Shown here: positions 25,032 through 33,098 of the stretch, one piece after another
Layout: the number at the start of each line of letters is the position of its first letter
Numbering within the stretch: the first letter of the stretch is position 1
Source: Bacteroidales bacterium UBA4116
Lineage (GTDB): Bacteria; Bacteroidota; Bacteroidia; Bacteroidales; Tannerellaceae
NCBI GenBank assembly: GCA_002381645.1
Contig: DFXE01000010.1
Span: 162,663 to 226,662, forward strand
Direction: 5' to 3'
DNA length: 64,000 bases
The notes under the pieces: generated by a model
Seen by the model: the letters and a program-made list of their open reading frames with translations, nothing else
Databases searched by the model: none
Told to the model about the DNA's origin: nothing
Position numbers and translations under genes: made by a program

Positions 25032-25328
25032 ATGTCTGATATAGATAGGTCATATCTGTCATTAGTGTTAAATATCGGATATTATTATCCTGATTTTAAC
25101 AAAAAAATGAATGAGATATTTGGGCTTGAAGTTAAAGAATGGGAAATAGTTATTGAAAATGCGATTAATACAGGTGAAATCAGAAAAGACTTAGATCCTA
25201 AGATTGTGGCAAGACAATTCCATTTCATTTTTCATGGTTTGGCTTTTAATAGTGCGCTTGAAAACGGAATAAAATCTACAGATTTAGAGGAACTGTATTT
25301 AAATCTATATTATTTCATTAAATCATAG
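25032..25328 (+). pseudogene. C-terminal fragment of a TetR-family regulator
   Basis: 98 residues, helical (LVLNIGYYYPDFNKKMNEIF, IENAINTGEIRKDLDPKIVA, RQFHFIFHGLAFNSALENGI), typical of a TetR ligand domain with no DNA-binding HTH. It may be translated from its ATG but could not bind DNA as a normal TetR. Confidence 0.6.
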
Positions 25329-25450
25329 TGTAGTCAATTAGCTCAGGTATAACTCATAGCTTCGAAATCGGAGAGCTTATGATTGATTTCCTGCGACGGA
25401 CAGATGAAATGATAACAGAATATTAAAATAGCCCCTATTTTTCGGTTAAC

Positions 25451-25483
25451 AAAAGCCCCCTCGTTGTTTAACAAACAGGGGCC
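25451..25483. terminator. Hairpin downstream of the AraC gene
   Basis: AAAAGCCCCCT (about 25451) pairs with CAGGGGC (about 25475). The spacer TTGTTTAACAAA is itself self-complementary. It lies between the TetR fragment and the AraC gene end and could terminate either side. A related sequence (TGTTAAACAAAGCCTCCTG) follows at once. Confidence 0.5.
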
Positions 25484-25550
25484 TTCTGTTAAACAAAGCC
25501 TCCTGTTTTGTTACACTGCTGCAAAACGGACAAAAAATCATGCAGGGAAC

Positions 25551-25620
25551 TTTTTGAAATGATGCAGATGAATTTATAAAATGATGCAGATGATTTTTCA
25601 AAGTTGTGCAGATGATTTTA
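25551..25620. repeat. Three imperfect tandem copies of ATGATGCAGATGA at the end of the AraC gene
   Basis: Copies near 25559-25571 and 25581-25593 and a variant (GTTGTGCAGATGATTTTA, to 25620), spaced about 22 bases. The last covers the AraC stop region. They look like stepwise slippage duplications rather than protein-binding sites. Confidence 0.55.
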
Positions 25621-26497
25621 TACGATGCACTAACGACTCCCTGTACTCCCTCGGTGTATTCCCCGCATGCTTTCTGAAAAACCGGATAAAATAAGAAGCC
25701 GTTTCAAAATGAAGCGTTGCAGCAATTTCGGCGACCGACAGTGTAGTATAAGTCAGCAACCGTTTCGCTTCCTGCATTACCTTATTCTGTATATATTGTT
25801 TGGTAGTTACGCCCAGCGTTTGCCTTACGATCCTGTTCAGGTAATTGGTCGAAATAAAAAGGCGGTCGGCATAATCCTGAACATTGCGCTGAGAAGTATA
25901 ACCGTCGTTAACCATCTGGACAAACGAATAGATATAACGATCTACGGCTATGTCTTTCGGGGGTTCCGGGTTGGAAGGAGCGGAAATATAAGACCTGTGA
26001 AGCAGCATCAACACCTCATAAAGCATAGCGCGCAGCATGTGGTGGTCTTTTTCCGCATAGTTATTGATCTCGTCTTTTATCAGTAACAACAACTGCATAA
26101 CCCGGCTAAACAACTGATCTTCTATACAAAGGTGCGCAGACTCCCTCTGCGGATTCAGATAAGCAAACTTCCGGAGGAAAAAAGGATCATTGAAAAAAGA
26201 CAATAGGAACTCTTCTTCGAAGACCAATACATATCCGTTCATCCGCGTGTTTGGTTCCCACGTCCACACATCACCCGGAATGGAGCAAACAGCACTTCCC
26301 GGTGCAACGGTATAAGTACGATCATTAAGCCCCACCTCTTCACTTCCTTCAGTGATAAAAGTGATATCGTAGTAAGTCACCCTGTGAACCGGTGTTTTCC
26401 TGATCTTTCCTTTGATAGATTCCAGATCAATCACATCAATAAGAAGCTCGTCGCCGTACTTCTTCCTGTAAAAATTATATTTCGGAATACCATTCAT
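25598..26497 (-). CDS. AraC-family transcription regulator
   Basis: A 299-residue protein from MNGIPKYNFYRKKYGDELL (a Met seven codons earlier, at 26518, is possible). The N-terminal cupin-like sensor has VTYYDITFITEGSEEVGLND and the C-terminal double HTH has VQDYADRLFISTNYLNRIVR, then LSVAEIAATLHFETASYFIR and FFRKHAGNTPREYRES. It is divergent from the NTF2-like gene at 26664 with a shared promoter region, so it probably controls that gene. The inducer is unknown. Confidence 0.9.
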   Translation of the reverse strand: MNGIPKYNFYRKKYGDELLIDVIDLESIKGKIRKTPVHRVTYYDITFITEGSEEVGLNDRTYTVAPGSAVCSIPGDVWTWEPNTRMNGYVLVFEEEFLLSFFNDPFFLRKFAYLNPQRESAHLCIEDQLFSRVMQLLLLIKDEINNYAEKDHHMLRAMLYEVLMLLHRSYISAPSNPEPPKDIAVDRYIYSFVQMVNDGYTSQRNVQDYADRLFISTNYLNRIVRQTLGVTTKQYIQNKVMQEAKRLLTYTTLSVAEIAATLHFETASYFIRFFRKHAGNTPREYRESLVHRIKSSAQL

Positions 26498-26540
26498 AAC
26501 CTTTCTTTTTCCTGTCACTTTGTTCCTTTCTCCGCTTTGG

Positions 26541-26610
26541 CTTTACAAAGATAGGAAAAGAGAACTGCCCAGTTACGAAAAGTGATATTTTCGTCCTTGT
26601 TTGTTCCATA
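26541..26610. promoter_or_regulatory. AraC promoter with probable operator, duplicated at 27325-27385
   Basis: On the minus strand TATCTTTG (26553-26546) is a good -7 for the AraC gene. TTACGAAAAGTGATATT just upstream recurs as TTACGAAAAGTGACATT in a second copy together with TTACAAAGATA. The repeated block is a likely AraC binding site. Confidence 0.6.
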
Positions 26611-26630
26611 ACATTGTACTGCCGTGACTT

Positions 26631-26638
26631 TAACTTTG
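26631..26638 (+). promoter_or_regulatory. -7 element for the NTF2-like gene at 26664
   Basis: TAACTTTG matches TAnnTTTG, 26 bases before the ATG. It diverges from the AraC promoter about 80 bases away. Confidence 0.6.
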
Positions 26639-26663
26639 CACTTGGAATCAAATTAAGTACAAT

Positions 26664-27128
26664 ATGGAACAGAAAAACAACATCGTACCAACATGGTACA
26701 AAACCGAAGAAGAACAAGATCTGGCGGATCATTTGATAGGATTAGAAAAAACTGCTCTCGACAAGTGGTTTAAGGGTGATACCAGCGGATATGCAGAACT
26801 GTGGTCGAAGCGTAGCTTTACCTATTTCGATGCTGTAAATCCCGAACGGGTAGAAAATTATGCTACAATAGCAGAGTTTCTGAAAAGCATCGATGGGAAA
26901 CTTTATGCCGAAACCTATGATTTCAGAAATCCGCGTGTGCAGGCCGGTACGGACATGGCATTGCTCACCTTTCAGTTATTTGCCAAAACTAATCTAATTG
27001 ATATGGAGTATAATTGTATAGAATTATATCAGAAAGAGAGCGACGGTCACTGGCGGGTTATCCATTCCACCTGGTCATTTATAAGGCCTATGGACAAAAA
27101 CTTTGGAGCCGTTAAAGAAGTTGTTTAA
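26664..27128 (+). CDS. DUF4440/SnoaL-like (NTF2 fold) protein
   Basis: A 154-residue protein. DHLIGLEKTALDKWFKGDTS, GYAELWSKRSFTYFDAVNP, and ELYQKESDGHWRVIHSTWSF follow the NTF2-like pattern with a pocket for a small hydrophobic ligand. The divergent AraC gene is its likely regulator. Reaction, if any, unknown. Confidence 0.8.
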   Translation: MEQKNNIVPTWYKTEEEQDLADHLIGLEKTALDKWFKGDTSGYAELWSKRSFTYFDAVNPERVENYATIAEFLKSIDGKLYAETYDFRNPRVQAGTDMALLTFQLFAKTNLIDMEYNCIELYQKESDGHWRVIHSTWSFIRPMDKNFGAVKEVV

Positions 27129-27529
27129 TGCTTACTAACTCTTCAAAAAAGAGAATTTAAATACTGCGGTTTTTAAGTTAGCTCTGCGTGGATTTTAAAC
27201 AGTTCTTCCTCATCATCAAATTTAAATTATATATAGAATGAAACACAAAGTAGTATTTTCACCATCTTTTCTGCTTTTGAGCAATGAGTCCCAATCCCTT
27301 TCTTTCTTCTTGCACCTTTCATCTTACAAAGATACAAAACCCAACTGCCACCGGTTACGAAAAGTGACATTCTTATCCTGATTATTACTCTCCCCCTACG
27401 TAAACCTGGAGTACCTTTGATTTGTTCTACCTATTGAAAATGCTTCTTGAAACCTGTATTACAATAAAGTTTATTGCAAACCATCAGGCACAAACGAAGC
27501 CAATGTTTAATCATATAAAAAAGAATAGT
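27129..27529. other. Gene-free stretch with a second AraC-type promoter block
   Basis: It contains TTACAAAGATA and TTACGAAAAGTGACATT (about 27325-27385), a copy of the AraC promoter/operator at 26541-26610, and TACCTTTG (27412-27419), a -7 element for the DUF2255 gene with a leader of about 105 bases. No convincing coding frame. Confidence 0.55.
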
Positions 27530-27919
27530 ATGGACGAATTAAGTAAAAAACTAACCGCAGAAGATGTAAAAAAGATTGCCAAAGCAGATGATTTTCATAT
27601 TGCCCCTTTCCGGGAAGACGGTAAAACCTATGGTACTCCAACCTTTATCTGGAGCGTAGAGGTTGACGGCAATTTATATTCCCGCGCGTACAGCGGCAAG
27701 AAATCAAGCTGGTACAAAGCCGCTATCCGCGAGAAAGCTGGCAAGATTCGAGGCGCCGGAATGGAACGCAAAGTACATTTCGAACCGGTAACGGACGAGA
27801 AAACAAACAAATTGGTTGATGAAGCCTACAAAAAGAAATATGCAGGCGACGAATACCTGGACGATATGGTAAGTGAAACCCCCAAAGGCGCAACAGTAAA
27901 AATGACATCATTCAACTAA
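27530..27919 (+). CDS. DUF2255 family protein
   Basis: A 129-residue protein from MDELSKKLTAEDVKKIAKAD (27530); a longer frame from 27422 has an unlikely N-terminus. DDFHIAPFREDGKTYGTPTF, WSVEVDGNLYSRAYSGKKSS, and WYKAAIREKAGKI match DUF2255, a split-barrel-like fold. It is followed by two MmcQ/YjbR genes. Function unknown. Confidence 0.85.
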   Translation: MDELSKKLTAEDVKKIAKADDFHIAPFREDGKTYGTPTFIWSVEVDGNLYSRAYSGKKSSWYKAAIREKAGKIRGAGMERKVHFEPVTDEKTNKLVDEAYKKKYAGDEYLDDMVSETPKGATVKMTSFN

Positions 27920-27931
27920 AAAAATAGAATT

Positions 27932-28309
27932 ATGAATATAGAAACTTTCAGAGAGTACTGCCTCTCTTTCAAAGGAGCGGAAGACAAGCTCCCATTCAAA
28001 AAAGCCAGTTCGGAATACGATAGTAACCTGATGACCTTTTCCGTCATGGATAAATGGTTCTGCTTCGTAAATATCGACATGTTCGATTTCTGCGACCTCA
28101 AATGCGACCCTGACGAATCGGTAGAACTACAGGAGAAATACAAAGGCATAACACCGGGTTACCACATGAATAAAAAGCACTGGATCAGTGTCTATTTCAA
28201 CAAAGACGTACCCGATGCCAAGATAAAAGAGTTAGTCAAAAAATCGTATGAGCTGGTGGTGGCGGGCTTAACGAACAAAGAACAGGAACAGCTTGCCGCC
28301 ATGAAATAA
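27932..28309 (+). CDS. MmcQ/YjbR family protein, first copy
   Basis: A 125-residue protein. MNIETFREYCLSFKGAEDKL, DKWFCFVNIDMFDFCDLKCD, PGYHMNKKHWISVYFNKDVP and ELVKKSYELVVAGLT are typical of the MmcQ/YjbR fold, a small DNA-binding-like CyaY fold. Its neighbour at 28319 is a paralog (tandem duplication). It is 12 bases after the DUF2255 gene. Confidence 0.85.
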   Translation: MNIETFREYCLSFKGAEDKLPFKKASSEYDSNLMTFSVMDKWFCFVNIDMFDFCDLKCDPDESVELQEKYKGITPGYHMNKKHWISVYFNKDVPDAKIKELVKKSYELVVAGLTNKEQEQLAAMK

Positions 28310-28318
28310 CCCGTAGTA

Positions 28319-28696
28319 ATGCATATAGAAGAATTCAGGGATTACTGCCTGTCGTTTCCAAAAACCCACGAAGGAACTCCCTTCGATGGGTTCTTTCACA
28401 ATGCTCATTCGATACTTGTCATGTATGTAAAAGAGAAAATGTTCTGTTTTTTCGACATAGATAAGTTCGATGCCTGTACCATTAAATGCGATCCGGACAA
28501 GATTGCGGAGTTGAAAGAGAAATACAATGCCGTATCCGAGCCGTTCAATTTAAGTCCCAAATACTGGATAAGCGTCTGTTTTAATGAGGATGTACCCGAT
28601 AAAATGCTTAAAGAGTTAGTCAGGGAATCCTATGATCTGGTTGTAGAGGGATTGTCTAAAAAAGAACAGCAGGAAATTCAATCCGAGACCGAGTAA
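28319..28696 (+). CDS. MmcQ/YjbR family protein, second copy
   Basis: A 125-residue protein, same length as its upstream paralog: MHIEEFRDYCLSFPKTHEGT, EKMFCFFDIDKFDACTIKCD, SPKYWISVCFNEDVPDKMLK, LVRESYDLVVEGLSKKEQQE. The ATG is nine bases after the first copy stops. Biological role unknown. Confidence 0.85.
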   Translation: MHIEEFRDYCLSFPKTHEGTPFDGFFHNAHSILVMYVKEKMFCFFDIDKFDACTIKCDPDKIAELKEKYNAVSEPFNLSPKYWISVCFNEDVPDKMLKELVRESYDLVVEGLSKKEQQEIQSETE

Positions 28697-28767
28697 ATGT
28701 CCGAAATGTGGAACTTATTGCAAAGTTATTTCATATTCTCAGCATAAAAGTTTTATTTAATATCAGT

Positions 28768-29838
28768 TCATAAAAACGGATAATCTGTATAGCCTTGCTC
28801 ACCTCCACCAAACATGGTAGCCTTGTCAGGCTGATTCAGTGACGCTTTCAACTCAAACCGTTTAGGTAAATCGGGATTGGCAATGAACAAAGCTCCATAT
28901 GCAATCATCTTTGCAATACCTTTTTCTAATTCTGCTTCTCCTGTTTCCATATCATATCCTGCATTGGCAATAACAAGATGATCTGTCAGACTACCAAATG
29001 TTTCCATTACATTTTTAGGATAATGAGGAACGCTATCTAACGGAGTCATAGCATTCATAAGATGTATGTAAGCCAATGGCAAACGGTTCAATGCTTTGAT
29101 TAAAGGTGTGAATTGCGCCACAGGATCATCGTTTACAATATTGTTTAATAGATTTGTCGGGGATAATCGGATACCCACATTTGCTCCGGCGGCTTTTACC
29201 AATTCCTCCATTACTTCAAGTACAAAACGGTTTCTATTTTCTATACTTCCTCCATACTCATCCGTTCTTTGATTGGCACTTTCTGCCAGAAACTGATTAG
29301 GTAGATATCCAAATGCAGCATGTAATTCAACACCATCAAATCCGGCTTCCATAGCGTTCTGCGCTGCCTGTCCGTAATCTTTTATAATCTGTTTAATCTC
29401 TTCACTACTTAAGGCACGAGGTACTTCATAGTCTTTCATTCCTTGAGAAGTAAAATGTTGTTGACCCATGATAGCTATAGCAGAAGGAGCTACTGGTAGT
29501 TCATTATTCCTATCAACAGAATGTCCTACACGTCCGGTATGCCACAATTGTGCATATATCACCCCTCCGTTTTCATGTACAATTTGGGTTACTTTTTTCC
29601 ATGCTTCTATCTGTTCTTCAGTGAATAGTCCCGGCGTAAACGGACTACCTAATGCCTGTCGTGATATATTTATACCTTCGGTAATAATCAGACCTGCACT
29701 AGCTCTCTGCGCATAGTACATTGAAGTTAAATCTCCTACAACTCCATTTAAGTTGGCACGGCTTCTTGTCATTGGCGCCATAGCCATGCGGTTTTTAAGT
29801 GTTCTGCCGCCTAATGTTATATTTTCCAGTAAATTCAT
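28768..29838 (-). CDS. Old yellow enzyme family alkene reductase
   Basis: A 356-residue FMN enzyme that reduces activated C=C bonds (and often nitro-esters) with NAD(P)H. TIM-barrel signatures: LKNRMAMAPMTRSRANLNG, YYAQRASAGLIITEGINISR, QLWHTGRVGH, GFDGVELHAAFGYLPNQFLA, NQRTDEYGGSIENRNRFVLE, and FIANPDLPKRF. The HxxH-like substrate pair is replaced by the HAAFGYL pattern of this subfamily. It is downstream of an AraC gene on the same strand. Confidence 0.95.
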   Translation of the reverse strand: MNLLENITLGGRTLKNRMAMAPMTRSRANLNGVVGDLTSMYYAQRASAGLIITEGINISRQALGSPFTPGLFTEEQIEAWKKVTQIVHENGGVIYAQLWHTGRVGHSVDRNNELPVAPSAIAIMGQQHFTSQGMKDYEVPRALSSEEIKQIIKDYGQAAQNAMEAGFDGVELHAAFGYLPNQFLAESANQRTDEYGGSIENRNRFVLEVMEELVKAAGANVGIRLSPTNLLNNIVNDDPVAQFTPLIKALNRLPLAYIHLMNAMTPLDSVPHYPKNVMETFGSLTDHLVIANAGYDMETGEAELEKGIAKMIAYGALFIANPDLPKRFELKASLNQPDKATMFGGGEQGYTDYPFL

Positions 29839-29855
29839 AACTATAAGTTTTGGAG

Positions 29856-29911
29856 CAAAAATAATAGGTTATATCGGACTATTATGACCTGTTGTGACAT
29901 AACAATAGTCC
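29856..29911 (-). promoter_or_regulatory. Alkene-reductase promoter with inverted-repeat operator
   Basis: On the minus strand TATTTTTG (29863-29856) fits the -7 consensus. Just upstream GGACTATT (29876-29883) and AATAGTCC (29904-29911) form an 8-bp inverted repeat, 36 bases across. Position and symmetry suggest the site of the AraC protein encoded upstream. Confidence 0.6.
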
Positions 29912-29924
29912 ATTCGGACATAAT

Positions 29925-30881
29925 TTATTTGTTTTTCTCCATCATGTACTCTTTCGGATTGACACCCATATGCTTTTTAAATATTCGTGAGAAGTGGCTC
30001 AGGTTTGTATATCCAACTGCTATCCCGACATCTGAAACGGATAAAATTTTATCATTTTTGAGTAATGAGGCTGCTTCACTCATCCGGGCATATTGGTAAT
30101 AGTTGTATATGCTTTTCCCGAATACTTTTTTGAATATGGACTTCATTTTTGTTCCACTCATACCAATCGTCCGTGAAAGTAGTGTTAGATTGGGGATAAC
30201 ACTCAAGTCTTTCATTATCATCTTCTCTAAGCTGATTATCTTTTCAATGTCATTTTTATTAGTATGAAAATTAACGGGCAAAGAGCGTTTGATGAAACGT
30301 GTAAAAAAAAGATAAAGCAATTCTACAACTCGCATTTTATAATATAACTTTTCCAATTTTCCATAGTTTTGTAAATTTGTCAGTTCATTCAGAATATTTT
30401 TCATTTCTAATGTGACATTTTCCTGATAAAGAACAGGTTTATTCAAAGTCTGAATAAAATCCATTATTTCTTTATCATTTGTATCTACTTCGATTAGGGA
30501 TAAGAGCTTGTCTTTACTCATAGTGAAAATGACATAGAAAAGAGTCTGGTCAGGCGATAAGTGGTCGTCTATATCAACGGAACTGTTTAATATCTGGACA
30601 TTCGACAGATATTCTTTTTCAGCAGACTCATAGCTTACAAATCTGAAAGCAAGCATTTCATTTGATTTATCGGCAGCCAATCGCCTTACCGTAAACTCTT
30701 CTTTCATTTTATACTTATGGATAAGAAGATGAAAGTTGTCATCAAGAACAATTTTCTTTATAAACCCCTCGCCTAACAGGGAGGGAATTTCCAGATAATT
30801 ATCAGAAACCTGCAATCCTATTTTTTCTGCAAACTCAGATATATAGTCAAAGCCAGAGTCGGGATATATTTCAAAAATCAT
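29925..30881 (-). CDS. AraC-family transcription regulator
   Basis: A 318-residue protein. The N-terminal ligand domain (MIFEIYPDSGFDYISEFAEK) is unlike the AraC at 25598. The C-terminal HTH pair is NLTLLSRTIGMSGTKMKSIF, then YNYYQYARMSEAASLLKN and LSVSDVGIAVGYTNLSHFSR, IFKKHMGVNPKEYM. It is transcribed toward the alkene reductase and likely activates it. Confidence 0.9.
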   Translation of the reverse strand: MIFEIYPDSGFDYISEFAEKIGLQVSDNYLEIPSLLGEGFIKKIVLDDNFHLLIHKYKMKEEFTVRRLAADKSNEMLAFRFVSYESAEKEYLSNVQILNSSVDIDDHLSPDQTLFYVIFTMSKDKLLSLIEVDTNDKEIMDFIQTLNKPVLYQENVTLEMKNILNELTNLQNYGKLEKLYYKMRVVELLYLFFTRFIKRSLPVNFHTNKNDIEKIISLEKMIMKDLSVIPNLTLLSRTIGMSGTKMKSIFKKVFGKSIYNYYQYARMSEAASLLKNDKILSVSDVGIAVGYTNLSHFSRIFKKHMGVNPKEYMMEKNK

Positions 30882-30972
30882 AATATAATCTTAATAATCA
30901 AATACGAATAGACTGAAATAAGAAAAGACTACTTAAACCTTCTCAAGAATATAAATTTATCATAAGCTCATA

Positions 30973-31040
30973 CAAAATTACCCATAAAAAAGCACCTGAC
31001 AAAATTGCTTGACAGGTGTTTTTCAACAAGTTGGCGGAAG
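30973..31040. repeat. 68-bp direct repeat, copy 2: terminator plus promoter
   Basis: Pair of 24565-24632. On the minus strand CACCTGTCAAGC...TTTTGTCAGGTG forms a hairpin with a T run (end of the PH-domain gene), immediately followed by TAATTTTG (30980-30973), a -7 element for the AraC gene at 30881. Confidence 0.8.
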
Positions 31041-31048
31041 TCGTTTGT

Positions 31049-31504
31049 TTACATACGATATAAAGCTATCTGCTCATTTATCGCCCTCTTAAATCGGAAC
31101 GGATTGGCTACATAATAGTAACAGTTGGTAGCTCCACCCGTAGTAATTACGATAGAGCCATATCCAAAAATACGCCCAGCAATACTTTGTACCACCTGAA
31201 TACCCTCACATTTAGCAAGTACCAGTTCAACTGTCCTACGACTTATTACTCCCGTTTTGATAACCACTCGTTTGTTGGTTACAGCATAGACTGAACCAAC
31301 TTTCACTAACACACGTTGTATGAGGGAAACCAATCCCAAAAACAGAAGTGTGATCCCCAAATAATGCGTTATTTTCATTTCATCAAAATAACACATAAAT
31401 CCGATAGCCAATAGTATGGCAGGCTACAGGAACAAGAATATATGTATTCGTGCCCTATACATTACTTCCTCTCCGGGCTGTAAATATGTGGTGAGAAATT
31501 TCAT
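31049..31504 (-). pseudogene. PH-domain (bPH_2) membrane protein gene with an internal amber stop
   Basis: The frame starts at ATG 31504 with MKFLTTYLQPGEEVMYRARI, then HIFLFL and TAG at 31436-31434, and continues in the same frame (PAILLAIGFMCYF, ITHYLGITLLFLGLVSLIQR, SVYAVTNKRVVIKTGVISRR, GRIFGYGSIVITTGG). The ATG overlaps the end of the M23 gene. A single base change would restore a protein of about 150 residues with two membrane segments and a bacterial PH domain. A shorter product from a later start remains possible. Confidence 0.75.
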
Positions 31505-32103
31505 GCTGTTTTTTCGTTTATAATTTGTTTGCTCCATATTTCAATCAGGCAGTAGCACCACCCGGTTGGATTCAAGAAACGTTTCCCTTTTCGGACTTCA
31601 TAATGTAAATGGCTACCAGTTGCTACTCCCGTGTTTCCCACACAAGCAATTTGTGTAGCGACATTTACCGAATCCCCGATATTTACTACTGTCTTGCTCA
31701 GGTGTGCGTAAAATGAACGGAAATCTCCTGCGTGCTGAATCTCTATATAGTTCCCATACTCCGAACAATAGCCCTTACGAACTACTATTCCGTTACCGGT
31801 GGCATATACGGGAGTGCCTTTCGTTTTGGGTATGTCAATTCCTGTATGGAATTTCCGTATCTTATAGATAGGATGATAACGCATTCCGAAGCCTGAAGAA
31901 ATCCGTAACGGCTTCTTAATCGGAAAAATTACAGGATAGTCGGATAGCTCTTCGATAGTCATTTGCATTGAATCGGCTATACGCTGAAACTCTTTTACCG
32001 AATAAGCCTGTTCCGTACATTTTGCTATTTCCGATTTTCTGTTTGGCTGTCCCCATGCAGTTAAATGAAGCAACGCAATGAAGAACGTTATTATATATTT
32101 CAT
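31501..32103 (-). CDS. M23-family metallopeptidase
   Basis: A 200-residue secreted protein starting MKYIITFFIALLHLTAWGQP (signal peptide); an upstream Met at 32109 is possible. LytM/M23 blocks: SSGFGMRYHPIYKIRKFHTG, then IDIPKTKGTPVYATGNG, EYGNYIEIQHAGD, FYAHLSKT and TGSHLHYEVRKG, with the zinc ligands H-x3-D and HxH. It probably cuts peptidoglycan cross-links to let the mating channel through. It is co-transcribed with traQ upstream. Confidence 0.9.
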   Translation of the reverse strand: MKYIITFFIALLHLTAWGQPNRKSEIAKCTEQAYSVKEFQRIADSMQMTIEELSDYPVIFPIKKPLRISSGFGMRYHPIYKIRKFHTGIDIPKTKGTPVYATGNGIVVRKGYCSEYGNYIEIQHAGDFRSFYAHLSKTVVNIGDSVNVATQIACVGNTGVATGSHLHYEVRKGKRFLNPTGWCYCLIEIWSKQIINEKTA

Positions 32104-32166
32104 AATCAATCTGTAAACACAGTAAGTACCCGAATTGCTCCGGGTGCTTTACTTATTCAACTTCTC

Positions 32167-32610
32167 TTATTCCTCGTCTTCTGTATCTTCTTCATCCCCT
32201 TTGTCATTCTGCCAACTGAAGTTTTTTTGTGCCACCTGACCGAAGTTATCTTCGATGTACACATCAATCACCTGTTGGTCGGTACAATGAGAAGTATAAT
32301 AAAGCCTGAACGTTTCCTTTTTCAAAGGATAAAGGTCGTTAGGCGATAATACACGCCCATCATCCAATCGCAGTTCGCCTTTTCCGTCTGTTTGGAAATA
32401 CCTGATGAAGAACTTTGCTTGGTCGTAGTCGCCTTCTTTTACCAGTTGGCATCGAATTTCCGCACTTTCGCCCTGAACGATTTTTTTCTGGACGGGCATA
32501 GTAACAAGATCAAATGAATAAACCTGCTGAACATCCAAATCGTCACTACAGGCACAGACTATTGCTGATAGCAATAGCGTGTATAAAAAATATGCTAAGA
32601 ACTTTTTCAT
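32167..32610 (-). CDS. traQ: TraQ-like conjugal transfer lipoprotein (DUF3872)
   Basis: A 147-residue protein, lipobox AIVCAC after MKKFLAYFLYTLLLS. QVYSFDLVTMPVQKKIVQGE, IRCQLVKEGDYDQAKFFIRY and the FRLYYTSHCTDQQVIDVYIE region match DUF3872/TraQ. The very acidic C-terminus is DKGDEEDTEDEE. Near the end of the tra operon. Function in the channel not established. Confidence 0.85.
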   Translation of the reverse strand: MKKFLAYFLYTLLLSAIVCACSDDLDVQQVYSFDLVTMPVQKKIVQGESAEIRCQLVKEGDYDQAKFFIRYFQTDGKGELRLDDGRVLSPNDLYPLKKETFRLYYTSHCTDQQVIDVYIEDNFGQVAQKNFSWQNDKGDEEDTEDEE

Positions 32611-32623
32611 TTTGAATTTACTT

Positions 32624-33094
32624 TTAGTTGTTTATTAAATAGAGAAATTTTCCTTTTATCGGATTGTTTGAGAGTATTTCCGCATCTTCCTTTCCGTAGG
32701 CAACAAACATAGAGCCGTTTCGGGGCTGTGTCCCTTTCGTTCCGTCAGGTTTGAAAAACTGGATTCTGTTATACAGGAATTTTACGGCGGTGGCGTATTC
32801 AAACACAATATCGTGGAACCATTTGGCTTCAATCTTTGAAAATACCAACGCAATCCCTCTGTTATGTTCAGCCATTCTTTTAAGAAAATCCTGCAACAAG
32901 GGATTGGAATATGGCGGATTTAACCAAATCCTGCCGTGCCAATCTTTTATTAATCCGTTTTCTTTTGCAGTGTATATTTTCTTTGCCGACTGGTTTAACC
33001 GAAACGCTTCTTCAGAAGATGCCGGATCTAAATCAAATTCTCCCAAAGAATGAATAATCTCCGGTGGCGTGTACCATTCATCGTTCTCTTTCAT
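32624..33094 (-). CDS. Phage-type DNA N6-adenine methyltransferase
   Basis: A 156-residue protein of the Dam-like phage family: NDEWYTPPEIIHSLGEFDLD, IWLNPPYSNPLLQDF with the catalytic NPPY, and IALVFSKIEAKWFHDIVFEY. It could methylate incoming or outgoing ICE DNA against restriction; the target site is unknown. It sits between traO and traQ where related ICEs often carry a primase or methylase. Confidence 0.85.
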   Translation of the reverse strand: MKENDEWYTPPEIIHSLGEFDLDPASSEEAFRLNQSAKKIYTAKENGLIKDWHGRIWLNPPYSNPLLQDFLKRMAEHNRGIALVFSKIEAKWFHDIVFEYATAVKFLYNRIQFFKPDGTKGTQPRNGSMFVAYGKEDAEILSNNPIKGKFLYLINN

Positions 33095-33098
33095 GGCG

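Noticed and set aside
25551..25620. Tandem ATGATGCAGATGA units as a CRISPR array
   Set aside because: Only three imperfect units, spacers under 12 bases and no cas genes.
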